Source: Ceratorhiza oryzae-sativae (lineage: Eukaryota; Basidiomycota; Agaricomycetes; Cantharellales; Ceratobasidiaceae). Taken from it: 64,000 nucleotides of DNA. The notes beneath the pieces are model-generated. The model worked only from the letters and a program-made list of their open reading frames with translations. It searched no databases and was not told the DNA's origin. How positions within the stretch are numbered: the stretch's first letter is position 1; each line of letters starts with the position of its first letter. Of the stretch, positions 44,865 through 57,252 are shown in pieces. A program made the position numbers and the translations under genes. Where the stretch lies: the NCBI GenBank assembly GCA_030998015.1, contig JARWMV010000241.1, forward strand, positions 496,001 through 560,000, in the 5' to 3' direction.

Positions 44865-47052
44865 AGTTGAATTTTTAGTATGTAAAGCTGAGTAAATCTC
44901 TCGATAATCTTCGCAGGGTGTGGGTGGTTGTCGAGACTCCTGTGTCAGGATATATATCCGGTTGGCGGCTGAGTCAGCGCCGGAGTCTGGGGATGAAGTA
45001 GGTGACCGGGGCGTTAGACTTTGATTGGGCGAGTGCTTCTGCCACTCGGCCAGTTTCGAGCGTAGGCGAGGACATCGCTATTCTTGTAGCAGCGTAATGC
45101 GGCTTGAGCTACAAATAGCGCAAATAACAGCCTTGGGGGATATGCGCAAATGCTGCGCACCGTCATGTCAGTGGTCAAGCATGCTGCTATTCAATGAAAG
45201 TCCTCCACATAAGTAAGGTGGGTTGTCCAGCAAAATTCCCAATCCCTCATAGCAGCTTTTCCAGCTTCAGCTTTCCTAAGAGGCTCAATGTAAAATACCA
45301 GTCAATGCTGAGTACTAAGTGGCATCGGATCATTGACATTGGTGACGACATTCTGAAGAGAACAAATTCGCGGAAAGGGCAGACGCTTCAAAGAACTCGG
45401 CATATAAGTTACCCCCGGTACCCATAGTATATGTTAGCCATACACCCTGTCGTTCGTCAATCTCAACGGGGATGGCTAGGGATTTGTTGCCTAAACCTGT
45501 TCTTCCAAGCCGACAAAGTCCGTGTCAAAGACTGGAGCATGAAAATTAGTCGAGTCCGAAGTAAAAAGAAAAGAAATATCTTAAATTTCTGGACAATGTG
45601 GGTTTCGGAGCGAGCGAACTGGGAGGAGGAGGAGGAGGTGGTGGTGTGGTGGTGGTTAAGACATTGTTCGCTGCCTTGAACTTCTTATTTTGCATTGCTT
45701 GACCGTATCGACTCACTTTTCCGGAGTGAGTGGAAATGAGCGGAAATGAGCGGAAGAGAAATCGGCGAGGCGGCTGGTAGATGAAGTATTCGCAATGGTG
45801 CACCCGATACAACTGCGATGACGGCGGTTGGGTATATTCAGCATAACCATTCTACCCGTTGGGCACATATCTTCACTTTTGTATATACAACAGGCTTTGA
45901 AGGAGGAGATGCCATTAAATTTGGTGGGAACAGCTTGGCTTGCAGGAGTCACTACTGAGGGTGGGGAGTACGCAGGCAGGGAGGTATTGGAGATGGACGG
46001 TGATCAAAATTATGCTCAAAAGCGGGAACAAGCAAGATAATTGGTCCTCCTCCGCAAGATATAATGTATGGTTAGGAGGGAAAGATGTAGCCTGCTTCGG
46101 ACGCGGACATTCGCTGAGTGAGTGCAGAGGAAACGAGGTTATTGGTTATGGACGACATTGATTGTGTGTATGTGATTTGCGCGCGCGCTAGGAAACGTTC
46201 ACCGTTGCTTTTGGCTAGAGCACAAATTGTAGGTTAAATAAAATATGTTACACCGAGGCTAAATTGTGGTGTATAGATCTTTTAGTCTGGCGTAGTTCTG
46301 TGGTGTGAGGAAGCAACAGGCCACATCAAATTTGCCCACCCCCCCCGACCAAACCTCGCATTTCAGAATCTCCGCAGTAGTCTAAACCATAAAAAAGGGG
46401 GCCCAATAACCCAGCTGATCCATTAAAATTAATTTCGCCTAAAATTTTCGGCTGGAGCTCCTATTCATCACCCGAATAGCTACTGGGCAACTCACTACCT
46501 CGCGTTTGAAGCAATCACATCAGCCGGTGCAGACATCCTATGTTAAAAATTATTGATAGATTTACCCCCTTCATGCTATTTGATTCTACTCGAAGATTCG
46601 CTGTCTCGAACACATGGTCGTAGACTGGATTGCACAGATGCATCAATCTATTCATCACTAGATGTTTGTGCTGAGTGAAGCAGGGATTTAGACACGGGGA
46701 TCGGCTGTTGAGAACTGCGATATGATCTGAGTATGCAATTAGCCACGAGTGGTACCAGGTGTTTGTGAATAGTCTACATAAGTACGTAGATTTCGATCAC
46801 ATAGCTCGCCATTTCGCCATTCACAATGTATGCTACCAGCCAAGCCAGGTCTGCCTACTGTTTTCATTATGATCGGTGACTAGTTGGTTCGACTTTTTAG
46901 GCACTAGGTTAAATCGTCTGGAAGTGGTTTTACAATTGGAAAAGTGTGTATCTTGTTTACATCCTAGAGAAAGCGACAAAGCGGTATGAATCCAAGATGC
47001 AATTGTTTCGCCCTCAAGATAATCAACGGGAGCCGAAAGAGCTGAGCGTAAA
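44865..47052. other. Long intergenic region
   Basis: No gene is supported. A GGA/GGT-rich simple repeat lies near 45628-45658 and a short GC-alternating run near 46180-46190. Short frames at 45546-46161 carry no motif. Confidence 0.45.
45628..45658. repeat. GGA/GGT trinucleotide repeat
   Basis: Purine-rich GGA units pass into GGT units over about 30 bp in non-coding DNA. Confidence 0.75.
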
Positions 47053-48042
47053 CTACAAATATTCCCCTAACCTCTCCTCTAGAGTCTCTCGAACAATTTG
47101 GGCCCAATTCTCCCACGTTCTATGATTTCGAAGCTGAATATGAGTGAAGCAGTCCTCGCAAAAGACTGTGACGTCCTCCTCCTCGTCATAAGGTTTACAT
47201 AAAAAGCCAAGTTCAAACACATGGCCGCACTCGTCCATGGGTCGCCTCAACAATACCCGGCAAGCGCGATCGACCCAAAACATTTGCCATGAGACTGTGC
47301 TGTGAACCGTGTCCGAGTAGGTCTTTAAACACTCTTCGCATATCAGACGCGAAGAAAGCGTTTCTCGCACAATATGGGTTGTATCCCACGTGGACGAAAG
47401 GAGATTCATTGGGAATGTGTAGATGGCATGGAGAGTTTCAGTGATGATTGCACGTCGTTTGGCTAGTTTAGCAATGAGTGGTAGTACGTAGCGTGGATGT
47501 CGGCACAGAGGTAAAATTTCGGTGATAGTCCGATCATCACTGAGATTTATAGTTTTGATGCAATGCTTGTAGCATGCTTTTTGTACGTCTTCAAAACCAA
47601 ATTCGCAAGCCATTTCATAGGCTGCGAGAGGATTTTTTCGCAGGTGCACCGACGAGTTTTCAAGCCACAGCATCGACCTGAGTAACGACATCATAGCAAC
47701 CACCTCATATTTGCGTGCAATATCGAGGGCTTTTTCGAAAGAGACGTAGTTGTCGATGGTGGGCAACTCCTGTGCAAAGTATACGAACTGCAGCATCAGG
47801 CGTATTGTTTGGGCGTCCTCAGCAAGTGTCACTAGAGGTTCGCCAGAGCCAATGGAAATAAGACCGTCGAAAACAGGAGACGCCTGACGGAGGATGAGGG
47901 AGTGTATATGGAAATCGGCTCCGTCCTGTGATCGAAGTGTGAAATCGCCTCCATTATTGGAGCCGAAACCCTCGGTAATGTTTTCCTGCTTAACGGGGAC
48001 GTCAGATGGCTGGGAGAGACCATTCAGAATTTGAATCGACAT
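47053..48042 (-). CDS. BTB/POZ domain protein
   Basis: Single-exon gene of 329 residues. An N-terminal BTB fold is visible at about residues 30-130: GDFTLRSQDGADFHIHSLIL, RQASPVFDGLISIG, LVTLAEDAQTIRLMLQFVYF and ALDIARKYEVVAMMSLLRSM. A helical BACK-like part follows (AYEMACEFGFEDVQKACYKH), then a Cys/His-containing C-terminal region. BTB proteins of this kind are expanded in Agaricomycetes and may act in Cullin-3 ligases or as oligomerising adaptors; the partner is unknown. ATG 48042 is the first in the frame. Intact, with no sign of a frame change. Confidence 0.88.
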   Translation of the reverse strand: MSIQILNGLSQPSDVPVKQENITEGFGSNNGGDFTLRSQDGADFHIHSLILRQASPVFDGLISIGSGEPLVTLAEDAQTIRLMLQFVYFAQELPTIDNYVSFEKALDIARKYEVVAMMSLLRSMLWLENSSVHLRKNPLAAYEMACEFGFEDVQKACYKHCIKTINLSDDRTITEILPLCRHPRYVLPLIAKLAKRRAIITETLHAIYTFPMNLLSSTWDTTHIVRETLSSRLICEECLKTYSDTVHSTVSWQMFWVDRACRVLLRRPMDECGHVFELGFLCKPYDEEEDVTVFCEDCFTHIQLRNHRTWENWAQIVRETLEERLGEYL

Positions 48043-48708
48043 GATCCTGGAGAGAATAGCACACAGAGGATACCTACTTGTGTCATAAGCTGAGTGGTGG
48101 CTCTAATCACGTACTTGATCACGCGTGATGTATACATTTAGTGTTTGCGCACGTATACGCCCTCCACTTCACGACTGTGCTTATCCTGTAAATGTTGGCT
48201 AGATCGCATTGATACACTGGGATTGACAGAGGGGTCCGAAGTGAAGCAAAGAGTAGCAGAGCAAGGCTTTGCAGTTAGATTTGCACATTGTATGGTTTCG
48301 AACATGCATATATTTACGTTCACTACGTAGATCCAACTAACAAATCGTATTGATCACATAACGAGTTACAAGAAGACCAATGCGAAAGTTGTGTTCGGAA
48401 AAATCCTCGGATAGCCGGGACACAAGTTGATTACGCTTCAAAGAGCGCAGTGTTCGGGATTGGTCCAGGATCGATTTTCCCGAGAGGACTGAAGCCCCCA
48501 GACCGAGAAACCTCCCTAAGGCGAAATATGAGGAGATGAACCTGGTCAACTGAACGACATGGCCAGCTGCACGAAACCATCCCTTGGCACCAGCTCGCGA
48601 TGTTATTTACAGAAGGGTCTGACCATTTAGCGAAAATAACATTCTTGTGCTCACAGCGCATCTCACGAATGGTTGAGAACATGTGACCAGTTGGTAAGAG
48701 GAGTTCAT
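48043..48708. other. Intergenic
   Basis: Promoter of the BTB gene and 3' region of the cyclin-like gene. No further gene seen. Confidence 0.5.
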
Positions 48709-50023
48709 TTACTGGCCAAGTTGAAAGAGCTTCGAATTCCGTGGTCTGGTAGAAAGAGATTGGATAGATGGATCGACATTAGATAAAATGTAGCTTACCC
48801 AGCCGGGAATGCCAAGGAGCTCGCGAGCCAGCCATACTGCGGCTGCAGCGACTATGCTTGGCAAATATAATGAAAGAGCTGGGGACATTAACGAAATTTC
48901 GACCAGGAATCTTGCCAGGTACACAACCTCTTTGACAGATCCCGATGCGGCCAGAATACGACGCATGAATATTAGCGGTCCAGGAAACGAGAAGTCATGG
49001 TCAATGGCGATATGGATGTCCCATTCAGTGTCAATGATTTCGTGTTGAGAAACTTGGAACGGTATATGGGCAAGGATAATATCAAGAACTGACTCAGATC
49101 CATCGATCTCGTGTTTCCACGCGGACCAAAGACATGTCGCTGCTGCCTTGAGCAATTCGCTACAGTTCGATTCAGATAGCTGTTTGGCGAGATAGCGGTC
49201 CAAAACATTGACAGCAAGAAAAAGTGTCTGCGGTCGAAGGTTGCAGTGAAGATGCACACTGGCGATCCATTCTACGCATTTGCAGCGCAAGTTCCGCCTC
49301 GTCGGGAACTCGCCTTCGAGAGTCCGGTCCGGCAAACATGCGGGCTATGAAGCAAGTTCAACAACACATCGCCATGTAGGATGGCATGACATACCTCTAA
49401 GTCCATGATTGTTTCAAAAATCTGCAAAGAGTACTCGTTCGAAAACTTTGAATCAGTTTCTGTGAACTGTTCCCACTGGAGTCTAACATTGTGGGTTGTC
49501 CGGCGTGATTTAAGCCCTGGCCCACTGGCTTCAGACTTGTCCAGCGCGATAGAATTGTCACAGTTATGAGTGAGGCCAGACATTGTGTCGGGCTTCGGGT
49601 CATTCCAAGCATCGCAGATTTCCATTGGGCTATCACTGAGGGGTGTGTTCAAGTAGCCAGCTTCCTGCATGAGAAACGGTTTCAAGTACTGGCGTCTAGA
49701 AATACTGATTCAGCAAAGCTTCGCTGCATGAAGGCCTCTGATACACACCTTGCGGCTTTGAACAAGGTGCGGGAAAAGGATCCAGGAGCATTTTCAGGTT
49801 TCCGTTGATCATTAATCCAACCTCCTGCGTGCAACCCGACCTTAGCTGCACAGTTATCCAAGGCACCTCGTGTCGCTTCAACATTTATTGGCTCCATACC
49901 AGGAAGCACTCGAATGATGGAAGGGCTCCCGGAGACAACATCGACCGGAATGTCTGCGTATTCGACGTACTCCATCATCTTATGAGTTTCGTTCCACCAG
50001 GAATTCCACACTGGCAATGACAT
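48709..50023 (-). CDS. Divergent B-type cyclin-like protein
   Basis: Multi-exon minus-strand gene, probably starting at ATG 50023 (MSLPVWNSWWNETHKMMEYV) and ending at 48709. The last part is a cyclin fold: EYSLQIFETIMDLE, then RCKCVEWIASVHLHCNLRPQ, TLFLAVNVLDRYLAKQLSES, CSELLKAAATCLWSAWKHEI and VYLARFLVEISLMSPALSLY, IVAAAAVWLARELLG. The intron after TIMDLE sits exactly where the true cyclin B at 24438 has its intron after MLELE, which supports common descent. The typical AAKYEE motif is replaced by WSAWKHE, so Cdk binding may be altered or lost. The N-terminal part has no recognised destruction box. Probably a fast-evolving cyclin paralog. The start and first exons overlap the 3' end of the next gene and are uncertain. 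Confidence 0.65.
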
Positions 50024-51016
50024 CTAGCATATCCGCACATGCATTCAGTAGAGTATATGCGCCATGAATAACGGTCCGCTTTGTTAAAACCCTTCCCAGA
50101 ATCGACGGGGTGTGTGATGAAAGCTTGAATTCGAGGGTTGCGGGTTGAGATACTACGCAATGCCCAGTCTGGCAGAACAAAAGATGGATTTTTGCGTTTT
50201 TGAAGCGGCCCGCTGGATGGCTGTGCCCTTTCGGGGCTCAAACCAAACGTGGTAGAAGGGCCAGACCTAAAGGGCAAGGGTAAGGTTTTTCGAGCTGTTT
50301 TATCAAACCTTTCCACGTGTTTAGACTGCGATATAAATAGTCTCCAAAGTCGATCAGTTTCATCTACTTCGGCACCGTCTTGTAGTTCGGTCAATTCGTT
50401 ATCGCCTTGCTCGAACCATTGCAAATCTCCCGATTCGAGTTCTGTAGCGGCTTGGCTAGCGGACCCGTCGAATTCGTCCAAGACCGTTCCAACTTCTGAT
50501 CCTTCATCCGCATCCATCTGGGTGTCCTCTAGGTTGGCGAGGTCTTGAGCTTTCATTACACTTCGCATGACCCGGTAAATTCGATATGCCCAACGGTCAT
50601 GTTTAACCTCCCAAACTCGATAAGCTCTGAAGTACTTGTCACGAGCAGAAAACCGTTGTACAATATGCGTTCGAACCACTTCTTTCGGCATGGAACGCCA
50701 ACTACGATCCGTATCCACAAAGAACCGAGATGGGTCGGGGGGCAAGGGTCGGGAAGGAATAAATGGTTTGGGTAGTGGATGAGTCCAACGGGCCTCGCCA
50801 CCAGGCGGCTCTGTGAACATCGTCCGTTTGTGGTGAAGCCGACGTTGCTGACCAAGCGAAGCAATCGCGGCTGATGTGGCACTGGTGCTGGGATTCAGAT
50901 CCAAAGGGAGCTATTCAAATAATCATTGGTTGGCATAGCAAAACACGACCAGATTTTTCACTTACCTCATCCTCAAGGTCACTTGCTTCGAGATGGCACG
51001 TGGCAACGTCCTCCAT
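49975..51016 (-). CDS. Unrecognised charged protein
   Basis: Start at ATG 51016: a 17-codon first exon (51016-50966), then an intron, then a long exon from 50910. The N-terminus reads MEDVATCHLEASDLEDE joined to LPLDLNPSTSATSAA. The middle is basic and aromatic (ARDKYFRAYRVWEVKHDRWA), followed by an acidic stretch (EDTQMDADEGSEVGTVLDEF). No family is recognised. The open frame runs to 49975 with a cysteine-rich end, overlapping the cyclin-like gene on the same strand by about 50 nt, so one of the two ends is probably wrong or the two are one gene with an unseen intron. Confidence 0.5.
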
Positions 51017-51482
51017 ACGATGTTTTAGCAAGTAGCCGAATTAATTGGGTGGGGAGAACGAGGAACATGAGTTGGCGACGCAGATGGCCCGGCTTTATAC
51101 GGTATCATTTGAGTGTCGATGGCCCAATCTCCAAGACGAAGGGGGCTCACGCTTGGACCGTGCGCCTCGTGGACGAAACGCCAGACCGATTTACCACCCA
51201 AAAGCCCAGGGTCAAGTCAAACAATTGAACCAAACAGTGATAAATTCGTTGCTGCTAAAGACAATGGAAACATCGACATGAACGGCTCCGAACTTTGTGG
51301 TCAGCACAAATTAGCGATACAGCCACGTTAGCGTCAGCGTGCGATTAGTGCCGTGGTGTTAGTACACGAGATGCATCTGTAACCTGGCTAGCAGAAGAGG
51401 TTAGACAAAGCGTACGAGGGTTGGTGGCGCAGAGCGCGAAGGTCCTATGGCTCAGTGTCCAGCGAAGCTTTCCTCACCTAAA
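51017..51482. other. Intergenic
   Basis: Between two minus-strand genes; it should hold the promoter of the gene starting at 51016. No gene seen. Confidence 0.5.
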
Positions 51483-53102
51483 TCATGAAGGTGGAGGTGG
51501 CTGACCCGGTGATTGGCTACTTGCACCAGGCTGTTGATAATATTGGGCATATTGTGCCTGTGGTTGTTGACTTGCCATCCACTGCTTAAACTGTTCAGAA
51601 TTGACGTCATAACCATAAGCAGCCCTGCACAATAATCCTCGACCGTAAGCCCCAGAATGGAATGCTAAATAAGAGGGACACACCAATAAGCCTTGAATTG
51701 CTCCTGTGCACTCTGAGCTTGAGCTGCAGTCTGTGGAGAAGCTCCGGGAGGAACGCCACCTGGAGGAGGAGGCGGTGCCTCTCCACCAGGTGGTGGCGGT
51801 GGAGCTTCGCCACCAGGCGGAGGTGGTGGTGGTGGAGGCGCTTCACTTGGAGGTGGAGCAGGATCGTATCCACCCATCTTTAACAAAGTAAGCACGAGCA
51901 TGCGGATAGAGACATCGGGGGACGTACATTGTAGCCATACTGGCCTTGCACCATCTGCATCTCGTGTTGTTGATGGAATAAAAGCATACGCGCTTTCTCA
52001 TGTTCCGCTCGAACCACCTCCAGTAGATCCTCGGTGAGTTCTTTGGCACGTTTGAGCATACCTTCATCGGGCCCGCTATCAAAGTAACTTAACCAAGCGT
52101 ATCTCATCTGCCTAAGGAAATGAACGCACGAAATATGGATATGCATAGGCTCCTCAGATTCTCGGCCTGTTTCATTGTCGAGGTACCCAGAGCCTTGTCC
52201 CTTGATCTGCACGCGGGTGCCGGTTTCCTGCTGAATGTATTTTACAAACATACCCTGCACAACGCGTCAACTGATGTCATTTCTATAAGGCCTGTCGGAT
52301 AACTTACCGTTGGACCAACAACCTTGGCTCGGACGTTGAAATTGCGAAGTGTCTCTAAACCAACTGGGATTTTCTCCTCCGGCCATTTTCTCTAAAAACT
52401 GGGTAAGCCCGTGACACCGGTTCTAGGCGCTTTCCAACGTACTCGTTCCCGTCCACGGTCGTCCTTTTTCCTATCATCCATCAGACTACCCATCTCAGTG
52501 TTGATCAGCTCATTGACTTTTTCGATGGCCTTGTTCAAAACTTCCTGGGAGGCGGCAGAAATATGGAGATAGAGAGGCGGGTCCTTCTCCGTCGCCTTGG
52601 ACTTGTCAGGATACCAAACACCTTTGGTCGTAACAGAGGCCTCCGTTTCTTGGTGAATCTATACAACATCAGAATGTTAACACAACTCCAACCGAAACCT
52701 CGACGTGGAGCTCACTTGTTGCTGTGTCGAGCCTTTGGTCAAAAGGTATCGATTTCTCAAGTCATTGATTTCGATATCATGAGTGAACGGTCCGTCGAAC
52801 GGATCCCGCTTGTGCTCGCTCGCCGCCCCTCCGACTCCGGATCCCAGGCCAACAGAGCCTCCTCCAGAATCATACCCACCACCTGGACCACCGTATTGTG
52901 CCGCTATCTTAGCTGCAATGAGCGCCTGAAGACAAGACGCGAATCAGCAAAAAATAGTTTGACGCAAACGTGGAGGCAAACATACCGCGGCGCTGGCAGC
53001 CTCTGATGCTTTAGACCCTTCATCTGTTTTAGTGACCTTTGTAGGTATCTCCCCGTCTGCCGACGCCGGTTGGTCCCATTTGCGCTTTCGGTCGCTTGCC
53101 AT
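51483..53102 (-). CDS. KH-domain RNA-binding protein, KHDC4/BLOM7-like
   Basis: Minus-strand multi-exon gene from ATG 53102 (MASDRKRKWDQP) to 51483. The order of motifs matches the KHDC4 (BLOM7) family: RNRYLLTKGSTQQQ, IHQETEASVTTKGVWYPDKS, PPLYLHISAASQEVLNKAIE, an inner splice joining RER to KWPEEKIPVGLETLRNFNVR, then the KH core NVRAKVVGPTGMFVKYIQQE and TGTRVQIKGQGSGYLDNETG, and SGPDEGMLKRAKELTEDLLE. An intron splits the KH signature loop after VVGPT. The C-terminus is proline-rich (SEAPPPPPPPPGGEAPPPPP) and Gln-rich, typical of splicing-associated proteins. In animals KHDC4 takes part in pre-mRNA splicing; the same role here is inferred from the family. Confidence 0.87.
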
Positions 53103-53936
53103 GGCTGGTAGTGATGTCGAGGTAAGAGCGAAGCGCGGAATGCGTCAACAATCTAACGGCGCTTACAAGTCACTCAACTGGAAATCAAATCACTTTTCGA
53201 ACAAATTCAACAAACTTGTGGGTTAGTTGTACATATATGTTTTGAAAAACTGGGAGGCTCCCAGACAATCTCTGGACAAGTTATCTATCCTAGGCTGTCA
53301 GTGGACCTTGGAATCCCACGAAAATCCACTCCTGTCCCAGCTGATCTCGCGAGGTTTTCTTACTTTCTTTTTCTTTTCGGATACAATTTTAACGTGGCGA
53401 ATTTGGTGCTTCGCGTGTATATAGAACAAGTTGCGGAATCCAGTTACTCGCGCTTGTCGAGAGTCTTATGTTCATATGTCTGGTGTGCATCCTCCACAGT
53501 TTGCGGGATGTGTTGGAATTGCATTCTTCAGCTCCCAGTGGCTGCTTTTTATTCGGCGTGAGCTTTCGACAAACGCGGTGTTGCGCTTCCTTAACCTTTC
53601 CTGCGTTCATCTATACCCACGAACCTCGAAGCCCGCCGGGACTGGAGGCTGGGCTGGTTGGTTTTTCGTAAGATTCAAAGGTTGACAGATTGTCACAGGA
53701 TAAGATTGCGTCCCATTTCTGAAGTTTATGTGAAGATGTAGTGTATGAAATTAGCGGTCTAACTAATATAAATACAGGCGGCAGAACCTAAAACGATGAA
53801 GATTCGTAAGGCCTAAGGACATAGGCAAATGTGCGTGAGCGGGGAAACGAATAATAAGTCCGAGTTCCAGTGAGGTGCGAGTAACATAGTCCATTGTCCA
53901 GAACAAAGGAAGAGACAACTACCCGACACAAATCTA
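53103..53936. other. Intergenic
   Basis: Promoter of the KH gene and 3' UTR of the GPI-anchored protein gene. No gene seen. Confidence 0.5.
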
Positions 53937-55628
53937 TCAGAACATCAACCAGACTTGAAGTCCAAACAACCCTGCAACAACGCTTGCACCCAACCCAACG
54001 TTCATGCCCAAGGCTCCGTTGGGAGAGGACGTGCCGCTTGGACTTGAGGCAGATTTGGTGGCAGATGCAGACCCAGTCGCTCGCGTGGTGACCATTCCAG
54101 TCGCGGTCGAGGACGCAGAGCCACTGGCAGGCGCACTGGTGGCTGAAGGATCTACGGCAGCAGCAGCAACAAGCTCTGAACTACTGATCGGAGCCCATTT
54201 GTTTCCAGCTGCAGCAGCCATATTGTTTTGGTCGACGGCGATGTAATGAAGCTCATTCGCAGGTGAGAGATAGACGAGCGCGCCAGGAGAGGCGCTGAGG
54301 CGACCCATCAAACCAGCTGGGTTGGTGGCGAACCCAGCAGAAGCAGGTGGTGGGGGTAGTACGGTCGTAGTGTTCTTTTCAACATCAATGACATAGGTGT
54401 TGGACATGTCATCTGGGACGAAGGCGAAGCGCTTCTGAACCTGCAAGGGTGTCAGAAAAAAAAAATCAAATATGGTGCCAGAGTGACTTACAGAGACATC
54501 GCCGGCAAAGAACGATGCGACTTGACCATGCTTCTGAGGGAAAGTTCCAGCATTATTGCCAGGGGCGTAATATTGAACCTCTGGTTGCCAGTAGGCAACT
54601 ACAAATCCCTGTCAACCCCGGTGTGGAAGTATTGGCTAAAGGGAGCTTACAGTGAATAACGAAGATATTGGCCTGTCCATCTGTGTTTCCGTGGTTCAAG
54701 AAGTGGATATGATTTTGGGCCAGTCCCATCACTGGAGTGTAGCCGCTCGCGTCAAAGTTAGGCGCATTAGTAGCACCCCACTCGATCGCTGCAGGACCAG
54801 CGGCCTTCAGCTGTGCCATGTCTGCCTGGTACAGGTTGCCCTTCGAAAAGGCGACTATTTGGAAAATGCATCAGTCGTTGATACACGGTAAAACAAGAAA
54901 AATACTTGCAGAAAACGTTGGTGTCATCTATATTTGATATTTTCAGCGAGAACGGACACCAAGAACAGAATCGAGATTAGTACAAGGTACAACGGAGAGC
55001 ATCGCAACCAATGCTGGCTGAAGCAAAACTTACGATCAAGGATAGCGACCTTTTATTACGGAAGGGGTGGGCAGGTCAATACCTCATATGAATGGTGGGA
55101 AGACAGGGCATACCATGGAAGCGGGGTCCAGCCCAGCTGGTACGGTTGTTTGCTGCGTAGTCCAGGTCTTGGATGTCGCAAAGATGGATTGCGTTTGGCT
55201 GGCTTGCATCTGCGTTCAGAACGTAGATCGTATTAAAGTACTCTGATGTAAAGCATTGTGTGTTTGGGCCATCGAAAGGGCTGAGGACGAGCAACCAGTT
55301 TCAGAAGCCAAGAAGCTCCATCACGTGAAATGACCACTTACGGGCGGCCCGTGGTTGGCATCACGGTTCCGGTGGGCACTAAAAAGGGAGAAAAAAGAGC
55401 CATCAGCTCAGAACTCTTCGTATCACATGTTGAATAAGACGGGGGGGATTGTTGAAACTAACCACTTGCCCAACCCGACTGAGGACCAAAGGCAAAGTCG
55501 CGGCCTTTGATACCAAAGCCATACAGGTTGAAGTCCGAGTCGAAGGCAGTGCAGCTGGTAGCCGCAGCGGGTGTAGCAAACCAAGTCGAAGCGACTGCTG
55601 CTCCAAGCGTCAACGCGAGAGAGAACAT
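53937..55628 (-). CDS. Secreted GPI-anchored protein
   Basis: Starts at ATG 55628 with a signal peptide (MFSLALTLGAAVASTWFATP). Exons then encode FDSDFNLYGFGIKGRDFAFG, PFDGPNTQCFTSEYFNTIYV, NAIHLCDIQDLDYAANNRTS, AIEWGATNAPNFDASGYTPV and FAFVPDDMSNTYVIDVEKNT. The C-terminus has an Ala/Ser/Thr-rich stalk (SATSAPASGSASSTATGMVT) ending in a hydrophobic GPI-attachment signal (GLGASVVAGLFGLQVWLMF). An N-glycosylation site (NRT) is present. It is a predicted cell-surface or wall protein. No enzymatic domain is recognised; the body may be a beta-rich, propeller-like fold, which is speculation. Confidence 0.78.
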
Positions 55629-56113
55629 GGCGGCGACTGTCAGAGGGCGGGGTAGCGAAGAGGGGCTGTTCTGTGCAAAGTGCTGTGTTTACAAGGGTAA
55701 CGAGTGTGGGTTGTTGCGATGACGCAGAGGGGGGATTCTCTGTGGAAGGGGATGATGGATTACAGGCTGAGGAGGGAACCTTATGAACACCCACAAGCGC
55801 CGACGTCTCGCGTAACAACGGGGTACCTGTCAGGTCTATTTGTCACACTCGCGAAAAATCCATTCCTGCCCAGGCGCCCGCCTGCAGAGTCTAGACAGGT
55901 TTGAATGTGACCTAGCGATATGCTCTGATGTCGAACCGTTCATTCTAGCGCTGCTCCCTAGGCTGGAATAGTGCGAGACCCGACAAGGTACGAACATGCA
56001 TACACACGCATCCTCCCAGAGCTCACAACCAGCATCTCCATTTATGATCATCGTATTACCTTATAGGGTGCCGTTAAGAGTTAAATATAGCATGTCTTCG
56101 CGCGAACCTGCTG
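55629..56113. other. Intergenic
   Basis: Divergent spacer between the GPI-protein gene and the F-box remnant. Nothing recognised. Confidence 0.45.
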
Positions 56114-57173
56114 ATGCCCCTGGCCAGGAGACGCATATGGTCACGTGCAGACTCGCCATCTGCTTTGATCTCACGCCCACGCACCGAGTTGGAAGGCATG
56201 TCCTATTCGTGTATCAGTTGGCAAACTGCATCGACCGAAATACCAGGTTCACTCATTGAAAACCTAGTAAATCCCAGCGAATCATTCTCTATTCGGCCCC
56301 ACATGTGTCGACATTGGCGAGGCGTCATCTCAACACACCGACGTTGTGTCGCTGTGTCATTGCCAATCAGGGCGACGCGGTGACTCGGCTTTGGCTTGCA
56401 AACTCGGCCAGATTCTCTCTCACTTTTATATTTATTAGGAACCTCCGATACGACGGTATACAAGAACTATCGTTGAGCATACAGCGAGCGGTAGATCTCA
56501 TCTGCCAATACATGCGCCGATGGGCGAGAATATATGCCGATGTGCCCTCTGCGCCGATCATGCGAAAAATACATGACTGCCTCCAAAATTTGACCGAATC
56601 CTTTCCAGTTGATTCCTTGCCTGTCAGCACAAGTTACTTAATTGCGTTTCTTTCAACGGCAACTCTTGGGACACTTTCACTATCACAGATCACCCTGAAA
56701 CCCCTACGGATATGGACCTGTTCGTGAGGATTTGAGCAGGAGCACCATCCCTCGCCTCGTTTGGTCGAGCTGGTTTTTTTCTCTGGAACGACCCCAGCTC
56801 CTTCCCAATGGGCGGCAATCCTAAGCTCTTGCCCGAATCTTGAACTTTTAGCGCTTTGGAATGTGGGAATTCATATGATATGCGCTATAGATGGGAACAG
56901 GAATAAGTCCATTGCCGTTTCTCGAATGCCTCCCCCTTGGGGGGGAGGGGGAGGGAGTTTGTTAATTTCGTGAGCATGCTATCAAAAATTCCACTCCCTC
57001 AGCTGAAGAGTCTGCGATTGAGTGCCTTCTACGGTTTCCTCTTTATATCGCGCTACGTTGATCAAATGTCAGTGACTGCGCTACATCTACGCAGTGTTGC
57101 AATGTCGTACCAGCGATCGAAGTTCACTCCCCTTGAATATAGGCGTTGCACAGAAGTCTTTCCAAAGATCTAA
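56114..57173 (+). pseudogene. F-box protein remnant, relative of the gene at 40110
   Basis: Fragments in different frames align in order with the intact F-box gene at 40110: SCISWQTASTEIPGSLIENL with HMCRHWRGVI (F-box), GDAVTRLWLANSARFSLTFI (matching KELTKLWLVNSGSISIDV), a helical stretch, then LVELVFFSGTTPAPSQWAAI with SCPNLELLALWNVG (matching RSTPNLASLALWHPG), and a last piece LSKIPLPQLKSLRLSAFYGF. The first switch is near 56330, a stop interrupts at about 56725, and another switch occurs at a G-rich run (56939-56951). With at least three breaks it is likely a pseudogene even allowing for sequence error. Confidence 0.65.
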
Positions 57174-57252
57174 CATCTTGAATGCCTTGTATTCTTCATA
57201 ATGGGCCACCGATTTATCTACAATATACTCAATACTAATACCCTACCACACC

